A stretch of 64,000 nucleotides of DNA, taken from positions 7,998,001-8,062,000 of the forward strand of contig CM082586.2 in assembly GCA_040954595.2 (NCBI GenBank). The letters run 5' to 3'. The DNA comes from Balanoglossus misakiensis (Eukaryota; Hemichordata). How positions within the stretch are numbered: the first letter of the stretch is position 1; every line of letters begins with the position of its first letter. Both the position numbers and the translations under genes were made by a program. Below the pieces are notes generated by a model. That model was not told the origin of the DNA and did no database searches. It saw nothing but the letters and a program-made list of their open reading frames with translations. Of this stretch, positions 11,870-23,300 are shown piece by piece.

Positions 11870-14800
11870 GACAGCTATATTCTGAAAGGTTTTCAAGAAA
11901 TGAGAACTGTATTATATCATTTACTGTCATTTACTGGTAAATTTCCAGTGGCAGCTGACTATTTTGTAAGGGGCATTGGTATTAGAACTAAATCTGGTGA
12001 TAAATGTATCAGGATTTATCTGCAGCAAGGAAGAATGAAGTCAACTTGGATCATCAAAATGCAATAATGGAGACTAATAGCTCGATACCATGGAAACTGC
12101 TGCAACGAGCATAGTAACCAGTGATATGAGATATCTCTTTGCAGTCCTTGCAATAAATATTCTGATTAATATCTGCAGATCTAGCAATCTCTGAATTTGA
12201 CACTACAGATGAAGTAAAAAGATGATTAGATTACCATTGTTGCAGAATTTAAGATAAAATGGTGATCTCAAAGAAGTGGTGTAATAAACAACAAAAGACT
12301 CTTCATGGTAATATCAAATCCATTTCAAATGAGCTGTATGGATTGCCTCATTCCTACGTGTCCTTTACCCTAGTAAATGGGTAGATCCTTGAGAGGTGAC
12401 CTAAGGATGCTGGATTTAATAGAAAATAGAAGACTGGGATTATCTCTTTATTTGACTTCAATGAACATTTATCATATTCAACTTGCTGGTACATCCATAA
12501 CAATGAAAAATGAGTGGATTATGAATCAACATTAATTATATTTGCTATATTACATCAAGGGTATTTATTGTTCTGAAATTTAGTGTTATAATCAAAAGAG
12601 AGAATTTTGTCATGTGGTATGTTGCTTTGTATAAATTCATTTTCCAGACATTCTACTCAGATATCTTCACAATTTCTCATCACAGGAATTGAATTGAAAT
12701 GTGATCTCTGTAAATAATTTTCAGACTGTCTAAATTGTTGTTTCAAAGTCGCTGTAATTTGTTTGTTTCAGTACTGATTATATATTTCACAGTTGAGTAA
12801 AAATTCTGATCATATGATAACACAGTGTCCTTGATTTTATTGTTGAATTTTGATAACAGGTAATTGCCACAGTTTGACTAAAGGTTGTGGTATGCATATA
12901 AAAAAATCAATGAAACCCAACGCAGGTAGCTACCACAAGGTTGATTTCTCACACAGCCATGTCCTCGGCTATGAATAGTAGGTAGTCCAGTTGGTTTAGA
13001 GGTTGAACAGGCTGTGTGTAGTGTCACCTGGGTACCAGCTGGGCATCTAATCATAGCCTGGGACATGACAATACACACGCCCTGTATCACACACGTTCAC
13101 TGCCTTCATCTTTTTAAAGCAGATGTCAATAAATTTCCCCATTTTTACAGAGGTGTGATGTAGAGGGGTGTGTTCCTTTCGGCTGTACTGGACAATGTCA
13201 GTGTGAGTTCTTGTGCTTAGATGTAAAAAAGTCTCCTTTGCAAGTTTTCTCCAAGATGAGTAGAATTTCAACATTGCTTGAAGATATCACCTCACATAGC
13301 AGTGTCTGTGCAATACAACTGACTTCATCTACTTCAGTTTTATGAGAAAAAAATCCCTGAAAAAATCACATGGTTGTCATTTGTAGCAGACTGTTAATTC
13401 CCTTCATAACTATTGCTTTACATAGATTCCATGTGTGTAGTTCAAGAATAGCCAGCAAATAATTCTAAAAAGATACAGCATAAACTAATTCTAAAAAGAT
13501 ACAGCATATTGTCACCTGAATTTAGATTGTTATTAGTACCAGAATGTATGACTATTTTAGACTGGGAGTCATGCATGGTAACTAAATCATGTTCAAATCA
13601 ATAGTGAATTTTATTTTGAGGTTCCATACGCAATATTCAATTACTGTATGTGCACAGAATTAAGACCATGTTCTTTATTGAAAAGACAGGAAAGATATGA
13701 AGAGTTCAGGTATTTATTTGAAATGGGAATTTGGCAAATAAGCGTATGTATGTAGCACATGTTAGTGACAAAATTAAGCCTGTTCATTTGCAATGGTCAA
13801 AGTGCTATATTTCAGCGTTACACAAATGAACATGACACTTGGTGTCTGAGTTCATTCCATTTGAGAAGATCAGCAATTCACAGCTGTTTGGAAACTGAAA
13901 CCTCAAATTTCAGATTTAATTGGAATCAAATAGAAGTTTGCAAGATTTGGATTCTGCATGATTTAAATCCCCATGAGCAACAACTTTGGGGAAATTATCT
14001 TGAAATTTATTTTCAAACTATGCTAACATAAACCCATAAAGCTGCATGCACTGAAGTACAATGTATATACAAGTATTATAAACCCTAAGTATGAGTGCAT
14101 ATTGTAAGTTTTATCCAGACAAATAATAAAGCTTTGCCGCAAAGGAATATGGCCGCCACCATGGGAAAATGCAAAAAAACAATGAAAATGTAGCATTTCC
14201 CACTTTGAAACTTCATAAACAAAGAATGAACTCATCCTCTAGAAAACATGGAATGATATGTACTGCACTGTACTAATATTTCTTTAATTTTTTGGCCATT
14301 TTATCATAGGTGTTTTCTTGATGATAATCTCAGACAGAATTCAAATCATATGAGATTATTTAAAGCTGAATTTTTTTTAGCAAATTGCAGTTCCTGGGGC
14401 TTTAATCCTTCTAAGGACTTCCGAATAGAATAGCAATTGAAAGTTTAATGCTGCTGAATTAGTGCATTCATAGCAATCAACGATTACTTACAAGAATTAA
14501 TCATCACACTATAGATAATGATCTTAAACAATGGAGCTTCCACTTGACATTCAATATATCTGTATTGTGTAGAAAGACTTAATTCAGCTCCATTCACAAA
14601 ACTGTCCAAGTTCTGTCTGTAGTTTGTCAAGGGCAATCTATGCAGTTATCATTTAAATGTAATTGCTGGGTACGGATTACACTCTTGGCAATTAAGGGAA
14701 ATCATCAGATACAAGGATTGATAATGACAACTATTATAGGACTCTGATTGCAGTGAAGATGTTGCCAGGAAACGGAGTCTGTGAGAACATTTTATCTAAT

Positions 14801-16028
14801 TGCTTCCCAAATGACTGACACGATCCCATCACACAGTAGATGCAACCTGTACTTGCCAGTTTATATCATTCATGCTTGTTATGGAGATGTCTTATTAGGT
14901 ATCTCCATGGTTACATGCGGACAAGGTGCCCTTCATATTGCTACCACTTGCTACTGATGCAAATATTCTTTCAAGGTGTAAGAAACTGTTAGTATAGGAC
15001 TTCATCAAAGAAGGTTGTCAAATAAATTCAAGATTGATAATTTCTTTCATTGGAAAAAACTCGAAACTCAGAGAAGGACAATTTTTGTTGTAGCCGGCAA
15101 AAACAGACATCCTCTGATTTTTCATTCAGCTAATAGTCGCAAATATTTTCAGAAATTGAAATAGTCTTGCCAGCAGCTACACAGCAACGCCATGGTTACC
15201 AGAAACAATTGTTTTTTTCAGACACACCACTACCATCACATTTTAACAAAATTAAATATTTTATTTAAAAATGCCAATCATTGATAGTACAAGAAAGGAA
15301 AGCATTCATCTTTAAAAATTACATTATCTTCAACTGCTTTGTGTCAATTCAGATTGAGAATCAATTGCTACCATACATACACAAAGGCTAAAATATATCT
15401 AGGAACTGAACAGCTATGGGAAATTATCATTCAGTCATATCTAAATTAAATTTGTACATGAGAGAGTATTACACTATAGGTCATGTAGGTCATATACTAC
15501 CGGTATAGGTCAGTACAGAAAATAAATATTTGCCCCCCCCCCCCTTCTCGGTACATGTACATGTAGTTTACAATTATGTATACAATTCCTATGAAACTAA
15601 ATTGGTACAAGAAATGGTAAAATCTTGATCATCATCATGACCACTGCCACCACCTAATCAATCAATCAATCAATCAATTTATCAACCAATCATCACTGTT
15701 GCACAGGTAACTTACTTTTGAAATGCTTGTATATATACATTTGGATTTCAAAACAGACAATTTCCCGAAATGATACAAAACAGACATCTACTCTCCCTAT
15801 GAATAAAGTCTAAGCAATATTGAAGGGGAATGATTCAAGAATACATAACTTATTCTTATTTGCGTTTCAAGGCCTCCGGCCCATGTGCAAAGGGGGGTTA
15901 CATTCAGTATTTCCATTACTTCGTCAAAACAAAACAAAAACAAAACAAAAAGATTACAAACATCACGTGGATAATGAAAACGGAAGAAAGTTACAGTGGG
16001 AGACAATTAAAAATCAGTAGTGAAAATA

Positions 16029-19000
16029 TTATACATTTGCATCAGCATTTGCATCGGCTCTTTCTCTGAGCTTGACTGCTCTATGAACAAAATTACAAAG
16101 TCTGAGTATGGTGTCTGAATCATTTGTGTTCATTACATTGGTAAACTTATAAAAGTTTGGCTCTAAAAACAGATCAGTTGGTAAGTATCGTACTCTGAGA
16201 TTGTTATACAGTGGACAAATTACTAGAAAGTGGTACTCATCTTCAACTGCTTTGGTGTTACAAAATTTACAATGTCTGTCTGCTGGGTCGATGTGGTGTC
16301 TTCTGCCTTCCTCTATAGCGAGAGGAAGTGAAGAACACCGAAAACGTGAATACATTTGGATAACATTGTGGTGACACTGGATGGAAAGATATTTTTCAGG
16401 TTCTAAAATACTCTTGAATTGAATGTAAGTGCGAAGTTTTGGTTTCCATGCCATGTTTTCTCTCCATTGTTGTCTAAAAATATCCTGCACTCTTAGTTGA
16501 AATGTCGAAAGAAATAATTGCTTGTTGCCCACTTCCTGAGCAACCCATGCAAAACCCAGCCCAAATGAGAATAGAATATCCTTTATAGATGACGCCCAAG
16601 TACGTCTGCCTATACTATCCAAATTACATAACATAATATAAGCTTGTTTCGGAATTCTGTCATTGGGCATTTCTAACAGCTTTAACCAAAAACTAATACA
16701 ACGTTTCAGGGTGTAATAATAAATAGGGAAGCGCCCACATTCTCCGAGTACAGCTTCATTTGTGGCATTCTTAGGTAAACCCAATATTCTTCTGCACCAA
16801 TTCCTTTGAATTTTCTCAATAGCATCAAAATATTGATGGCCCCAGACTTCTGAACCATAACAAAGGATTGGCAGAATAAGCACATCAAACAGTTTAAAAT
16901 GAACATTACAATCAAAGTGACCAAGTTTCCACCTTGCGACTGAGAGTGAAGTTAAGGCTTTGTTTGCTTGGTTGGCTAAGGTGCAAACTGCTTTGGACCA
17001 TGTATTTCGTGAGGAAAGGAGAAGGCCAAGGTACTTATAATGAGAAACAATCTCAATCGCAGTTCCATTAAAATGCCATTTCTCCCATCGCGAACGATGG
17101 CCACCTTTACGAAATATCATTACCTTTGTTTTATCAAAATTGATCTGCATACGCCATTTAGTGCAAAAAATGGCTAAGATGTCAATCAAACATTGCAAAT
17201 TTCTAACAGAATCAGCAAAAATGACGACATCATCTGCGTATAATAAACAGAAAAGGTCATACAATTCTTGGGTAAGTTGAACACCCATAATACCAGCTGA
17301 CAAGTACATGGAGTTAAGTTCTTCTATAAAGAAACTGAATAATATGGGGCTTAGGATACATCCCTGCCTGACCCCAGCTGGACAATCAAAATAGTGTGAT
17401 GAGACATTGCCCGCTCTGACACATGACTTAATATTGGAATACATGGATTTTAAAATACGAAACATTTTCCCCTTGATGCCTAGCAACATGAGTTTGTACA
17501 ACAGGAGGGAGTGGTTAACCCTGTCAAATGCCTTGGAAAAGTCAATGAAGAGACAGTAAAGTTTTCCACGACGGACACTTAAATATTTCTGAATGATGGC
17601 GTGTAAGGTAAAAATGTTATCCGTAGTGCCGTGATTTTTTCTAAAACCTGCTTGGCAGTCTGAGAGGATATTTGAACTGTCGGACCATTTTGTTAAACGA
17701 TCGTTCAGTATTGAGGTAAAGACCTTTCCAAGCGCATTTAACAAAGAAATACCCCTGTAGTTGTTTACATCACTTTTGACTCCTTTCTTGAACAGTGGAA
17801 TGACAATGGCAACTGACCACTCAGGAGGAAATCTTCCAGACTCAAAAATAAAGTTGAATGTTTGCACTAATAGTGGCAAAATTACATCCGCTGCGTAGCT
17901 ATAAAATTCGTTGGGCAGACCATCAGGCCCTGGTGCTTTCCCATTTTTAAGCTTTCTCAGACAATTCAAGACTTCAGTTTCTGTTATTGGACTATTACAC
18001 ACATCATTGGTATGCTGAACGTTCTCTTCTAGATCATTGTTGTTACATGTATACAAATTTATTTCTTCCTCCACAGAGCGCAAGAACTCCAAATCCCCCG
18101 ATTCAATGTCGTGGCATTTTTTGTACAGGTTACTGAAGTAGTCAAACCATGACTGAATACTAATTTCACTTTGGGAGAATTTCCTGCGGCCAATAACAGA
18201 GTTCAAAATGGACCAAAATTCGCCAGAGTTTTGTGATGCCGCCTCCCGGAAACAATTACGAATGGAATTTTGGTACTCATGCTTGCAGTTCTTGCAAATC
18301 TGTTTGAAGTGTTTCTTTGCAGACTTAAACTCGTCAAGAGAATCCTGTGTACCTAATTGTCTGAACAACTTTAATTTATTGTAGACTGTGGCTTTGGTCT
18401 GTTGGCACTTAGTGCCAAACCACGGTGGTTGATTTGGTTTCACCCTAGAAGGATTAAACCGAATGCGACCATCTGCACCTGCAGTCTGCAACGCAAGGTT
18501 AAGTTTTGAAATGACACAGCTTGTGTTGGGAAATGCACTTCTTGAATCTTCTAAAATGTTTTGGATATGAGAGGAGTGAAGGTTTCTCACAAAAGAGCGC
18601 TTACATTTCTCAGTCATGTGAAAACGAGTAATGGGTGTGGGAGCACAGTCCGCTGGAGGGCTGCTGTTATCCAAGGGTGAATTTACATAATTTATGTAAC
18701 AGGTGAGTGGGAAATGATCTGAGTCTATTCGTGGAAGGACTTCAAAGCAATTAACATATCTGAATAATTCAGCTGACATAATTACATAATCGATGACACT
18801 GCTCCCCATTGCTGAAATATGTGTGATGTTGCCCTCTTTGTCACCATCTACCCGACCATTGATAATATGTAAATCAAATTTTCGACAGATGTCTAGTAAG
18901 GCTTTTCCCGCTTCATTAACAGACAAGTCTTTAGAATTTCTATGCATGTGAAAATTAGACGAATTGTACATATCTGGATCCATAGGAAGAAAGTCTACAG

Positions 19001-19517
19001 AGTCATCAAAAATAAAATCGTCTTCTACACCCGTTCGAGCGTTAAAGTCACCACCAATTATGAAATAACTGTCTGAAAATTCAGAACATAGTTCAACAAG
19101 CTGATTTTCGAAACTTTCAAGGTTGTCCAAAATGGACTCGGGTCTAAAGTAACAACATCCCAAAATTACATTACGGTCAAATCCGAGCAAACTCTTATGA
19201 ATATGCATAAAGATACAATTTTCTAAGTTGCTATTAATGGGACGAATCTTGTGAATAAAATGATTCTTAATATAAAGAGCAGTGCCACCGCTTGGTCTTC
19301 CTTTGGAATAGCGCCTTTTGGCAGGTGATTTGAAGACAGTATAATTACGTAAAACATCGACACGGTCTTTATCAGTGCAAAAAGTTTCCACCATTCCTAC
19401 TATATCATACTTTGAGCAAAAAGACAGAAAGTCGTCATCACTGACTTTTGGTTTCAAACCTCGTATGTTCCAGAATAGCAATGAAAAAATACATACACCT
19501 GGGCCTTGGCCACATCC
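16029..19517 (-). CDS. LINE ORF2: AP endonuclease and reverse transcriptase
   Basis: About 1,160 codons. From the N-terminus: an apurinic-type endonuclease (FWNIRGL near the start, GDFNARTG about residue 145, a SDHFPL motif about 255), a linker, and reverse transcriptase with the thumb-proximal signature GKAPGPDGLPNEF, FIDFSKAFDRV, AGVRQGCILSP and the catalytic LLYADDVV. The C-terminus has a CKFC...EDEYHF...C zinc-binding motif common in LINE ORF2 proteins. No ATG starts the frame: the first Met lies downstream of the conserved FWNIRG motif. The frame continues upstream for 12 codons to the TAG that ends ORF1, so translation must use readthrough, reinitiation or a non-AUG codon (TTG at 19481). 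Codons are uninterrupted to the TGA-side end at 16029. Confidence 0.92.
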   Translation of the reverse strand, partial: GCGQGPGVCIFSLLFWNIRGLKPKVSDDDFLSFCSKYDIVGMVETFCTDKDRVDVLRNYTVFKSPAKRRYSKGRPSGGTALYIKNHFIHKIRPINSNLENCIFMHIHKSLLGFDRNVILGCCYFRPESILDNLESFENQLVELCSEFSDSYFIIGGDFNARTGVEDDFIFDDSVDFLPMDPDMYNSSNFHMHRNSKDLSVNEAGKALLDICRKFDLHIINGRVDGDKEGNITHISAMGSSVIDYVIMSAELFRYVNCFEVLPRIDSDHFPLTCYINYVNSPLDNSSPPADCAPTPITRFHMTEKCKRSFVRNLHSSHIQNILEDSRSAFPNTSCVISKLNLALQTAGADGRIRFNPSRVKPNQPPWFGTKCQQTKATVYNKLKLFRQLGTQDSLDEFKSAKKHFKQICKNCKHEYQNSIRNCFREAASQNSGEFWSILNSVIGRRKFSQSEISIQSWFDYFSNLYKKCHDIESGDLEFLRSVEEEINLYTCNNNDLEENVQHTNDVCNSPITETEVLNCLRKLKNGKAPGPDGLPNEFYSYAADVILPLLVQTFNFIFESGRFPPEWSVAIVIPLFKKGVKSDVNNYRGISLLNALGKVFTSILNDRLTKWSDSSNILSDCQAGFRKNHGTTDNIFTLHAIIQKYLSVRRGKLYCLFIDFSKAFDRVNHSLLLYKLMLLGIKGKMFRILKSMYSNIKSCVRAGNVSSHYFDCPAGVRQGCILSPILFSFFIEELNSMYLSAGIMGVQLTQELYDLFCLLYADDVVIFADSVRNLQCLIDILAIFCTKWRMQINFDKTKVMIFRKGGHRSRWEKWHFNGTAIEIVSHYKYLGLLLSSRNTWSKAVCTLANQANKALTSLSVARWKLGHFDCNVHFKLFDVLILPILCYGSEVWGHQYFDAIEKIQRNWCRRILGLPKNATNEAVLGECGRFPIYYYTLKRCISFWLKLLEMPNDRIPKQAYIMLCNLDSIGRRTWASSIKDILFSFGLGFAWVAQEVGNKQLFLSTFQLRVQDIFRQQWRENMAWKPKLRTYIQFKSILEPEKYLSIQCHHNVIQMYSRFRCSSLPLAIEEGRRHHIDPADRHCKFCNTKAVEDEYHFLVICPLYNNLRVRYLPTDLFLEPNFYKFTNVMNTNDSDTILRLCNFVHRAVKLRERADANADANV

Positions 19518-19784
19518 CTACAGTGCAATTTCTTTGACTTGAAAAATTTGTCCGTTACTTTCGTTCACTTTGTAGATTTTCTTGACTCCCTGCTCGTCAG
19601 TGCATATTAACTTGTCATACCTTACTTGTGACTTCAATGACGGGTTGTCCTCCAGCAGCGACTTGCGGAACTGTAGTAACTTTGCTCGTATAGAACGTAT
19701 GCGCTTCGAAAAGTCTTCGCCGATACTAACGTTTGTACCTTTGAGTTTGTTAGCAGCTGAATACATAACTAACAATATGCACAT
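19518..19784 (-). pseudogene. LINE ORF1 C-terminal fragment
   Basis: An 88-codon piece carrying KLKGTNVSIGEDFS, an arginine/lysine-rich helix, and VRYDKLIC, which resembles the C-terminal domain of L1-type ORF1 RNA-binding proteins. The N-terminal and coiled-coil parts are missing: the in-frame sequence runs upstream only to a stop near 19840, so the copy is 5'-truncated. It ends with TAG at 19520-19518, in the same frame as ORF2. Confidence 0.7.
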
Positions 19785-20344
19785 TGATTTGTCTCTGTCT
19801 ACTATATCTATTATGAATTTCAGCAGTACAAAGATTTTTTTTTAAATCCAGATTTGCTCTATTGTTTAAAATGTATGTACATGTGTTGAAAATTTCTTCA
19901 ACATGAAAAGCTATAATACATCATTGAAGTAGTTTTGCAAGGAAATTCGCTAAGATCAGCTTAATATTTACAAGTTCTACAATTTGTGAAAAATAAAACA
20001 GACTTCTTCATCTCTTTAGAGGGTAAGGATCCTGTTACAAAATATCAACAGTAAATTTTATACATACACTCCTGGTTGTGTACATGCAAAAACAATCATT
20101 TACCATTTGCTTGATTTAAGCCCAAATTTCTAACAATATCTTGGGGAAACAGTTTGTCTGCATGAAATAAATTTGGCAGGATTTATCATTGGAGGGTGAG
20201 AAATCTTTGGAACGTCCACCTATCAGTCTTGCCCATCATCTGAAGATGACATCAATCACAAGGAGATAAAATCATAGATGTTAAAATCTTGAAGTACTGA
20301 GAAGAAGAAAGTCCAATGATACATCTCTTTTCTCTTCCTGCTGA

Positions 20345-23300
20345 TTAGTAATCATCATCAGAGTTATAGTCATCTGGCTGTCTCCACGGTTGACTTGAAA
20401 ATGATTTGGAGGCTGAAAATCAAAACGCAAGACATAAACAAATTGGAGATAACACTTGAGTGTCTATTTAGTACAACATCAGTGCAGGAATAAGACACGA
20501 ACTCTCTGAGTAGTACAAAATTATTTTCACAAGTAATGTGATGCATCCAGCATCATAGTTTCACAAGATACACTCATCAAAGTATGACTGCATAATACAC
20601 TGCATTACTCAACATATATCATGAAAATGACTTCTGTACCCAACACTGCAACAGATCACATGCAGTTTCAGGAATTGTAGTTTTCTGTCTATTATCAGTC
20701 TTTACCCCTAAACGTATATCTTTTCTGAAAGCCCAGATACATGATTGGGGACAGTGCACAGCCATTATTTATACAGTGGTCATGTATGAATCTATGGGTT
20801 TGTTCCATTTTGACCACGGATCCTAACATGTATTACCGTTAAAGCCAGCAATGGGGAAATAAAGGCTACATTTTGTGACTGCATTGACGTTGGTTTATTT
20901 TGCACTATACTGACTGTGTTTTCATTGTATGATTGCAAGAGGTGAATGACTCACAGGGAGGATGTCTGTCATTTCTGACTGCACTACTTCTCACAGGTGT
21001 TGGTGGTTTCTGCACAGGTGCTGGTCTCATTGTCATATCAACACTGGCCACCACAGATTCCCCTTCTCTTTGTTGTGCCCAGTCTGGTCTCTGGTTCCGC
21101 TGGTTTATATTCTATGAAGAAATCATTTTTGAAACATTCAGTGACAGTGTTGTGGAACTCTGTGGCGTTGGTTTCCCTACATTGATGTTGTCTCAGAACA
21201 CACACAATCCTATGTTAAAGGGACAAAGTCTCTCTCTCGCTGCCCTTTTTCCATGTTTGATTCAAGACACTGTTTATGTTATTTTACATGTGGATATATA
21301 GTGAATCAACATTAGACCATACACAACTTCCATCCCGTTTGTAGGATATGAGATTAAAAATCTCGACAAAATGAATAAATGGTAAACACCAATTATTCAT
21401 TTTGGCGAGTTTTTCACTCTCGTATAAGTGAGATGGAAGTTGTATGTGGGCGAACGTTGATTCACTATATATCCACATGCAGAATAACATAAACAGTGTC
21501 TTGTATCAAACATAATTAATGGAAAAAAAGACAGCGAGAGAGAGAGAACTCCCATGGTACAACAGTCCAGTTGATGGGTTAAGTAAGTCCATGTATGTTG
21601 TGCAGGTTTTAAACGATTCTGACACGTTAGTCGACTGTCTCCTTGACAGCAACTCCACAAACTAAATCCAAAGTTGTTTGATTTGTATCAACTAACATAC
21701 CATAAAACACCTTAAATTTGCTGCATGCTTTTTCAGCCATTTCACCATGATGAGCAAATTTTCAATTTCAAGAAAGAGACAACCTTGCCTAACTATGGTA
21801 AATATTGGGGATTCTATATAATGAGCAGCATTTTAAATCAGTGACTCCATTTTTGTAATAAAATTAGCTGATAACCCATCTAGTTAAAGACAAGTACTTT
21901 TACAGTATTCTACAATATTGTGTTCGTGATATTTGCAGGAAGCAGGAGACTGTACTCAGGGTCAATGATGCCAGGATAAGAGTTCTCTGAAAGGTCGAGC
22001 TGCTAATGACGTCAAATATCAAAACACTTGATATTTTAGTTTTCTGGAGTGTCATGTCAAGCAGGTATGAACGTGCAAGCAATGTTTCTCATCATCACTG
22101 TTAAGTGTGGCAGGAAATTCTCAGTACAGAGGTTGAATGGTCACGATCTACTTGGGCATTTTATATAAACTGTGACCTTTCAGCCAACATGATGCTTACA
22201 CAACGCTGAGATTTCAAATACTATTCAACTGTTTTGTAATTCTTTGATGATTATACAAAGATAAGAATTTTCCACTGACAACAAGATACCTTGTTTGAAG
22301 AAAGAAAACTTATGTGGGTATTTTTAAAGACTTGGTGTCTCTCTGGAAGGCATCTAAAACAAATTTCTGGTACTGAGATCACCTTCATAATATGAGATCA
22401 GATGGTGACATCATTGTCATCCATTAGACTCTCCAGCTCCAGTTTGAGATATTGTGATTCTTTCCATTTTTGCAAAAAAATTCTTCCTATCACACCTACA
22501 CTCATATTGTGTTGCTTGCACCTCACAACAGCAAATTGTAGACAACAATCTACCTCTATACAGGTGGTGATTTTCTAGACTGTCGGTCTGTGCTTTGCAT
22601 ACTCCCTTTGGATACTTACCGAAGCTGATTTCGCTCTCTTGAGTTTATAATTGATTAATGTGGATGAAAATTTCTTGCTGTGTGAAGGGTCATCCATTGC
22701 GATGTCAGATTCACCTCGGCTCTGTACCAACTTCTGCATTCGTTTTGACCTGAAATTCCCAATGGATGAGTGTATCAGATCAGTGCTTCAGATACAGTCA
22801 ACCTACAACTTGGCAAGTCACTGCATTTTGTCAAAGCTTCATTAGCTGTAACTTTTCGCTGTGTTTTCAGTTTTTTTGTTCTGTGTATATACTGCAGTTT
22901 CTTGTTCAAATCCTTGAAGCATGATGAAATACCTAGTAACCTAGTAACCGGCTTGTTAACACAACCTATATGAACATTTGTATATAGTCAGCATTGTTAA
23001 TGTGCAAAATTTAAATTCAAGTCGGGACTAGAGTTCATTTGTCAAAAATAATGATGGCTGTTACACACATACAGGCTATGTTGACAACCGGTATACATAC
23101 ATGAACTGGTTATATTAGAATGATGTTTGGAATAGGACATGAAATTGCATTTTGTACACAGAACAGAAATGCTGTAAAAATTACTTCAGACATTTGCTGC
23201 ATTTCAAAGAAAATCATGGCATATATTTTGATTTTCAACCATATTTTGTTCTCTCAAAGTCTATACACTGTATTATAAATCATACTTCCGCAAACAAGTT

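Larger units (their letters stand above)
9505..15824. other. Gene-free interval with scattered repeats
   Basis: I see no supported coding exon on either strand. Contents: the 3' flank of dehydrogenase A; a diffuse repeat at 10030-10440; a miniature element at 11671-11869; a 23-bp unit (TAATTCTAAAAAGATACAGC) present twice at about 13462-13508; a C-run at 15533-15544; and an (AATC)n tract at about 15654-15680. Open frames here (for example 13759-14031 and 14023-14235) have no domain signature or splice support. Confidence 0.55.
15825..19850 (-). mobile_element. Non-LTR retrotransposon (LINE), 5'-truncated, ORF2 intact
   Basis: Read on the minus strand: an ORF1 remnant (19784-19518), ORF2 (to 16029), then about 200 bp of 3' UTR ending near 15830 after GGCCGGAGGCCTTGAAACGC and an AATAAG-type tail. 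ORF2 has no stop over 1,150 codons, so the insertion is young or under recent constraint. No RNase H domain is evident. The clade is not certain (an L1/Nimb/I-like branch by layout). Target duplication was not found. Confidence 0.85.
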
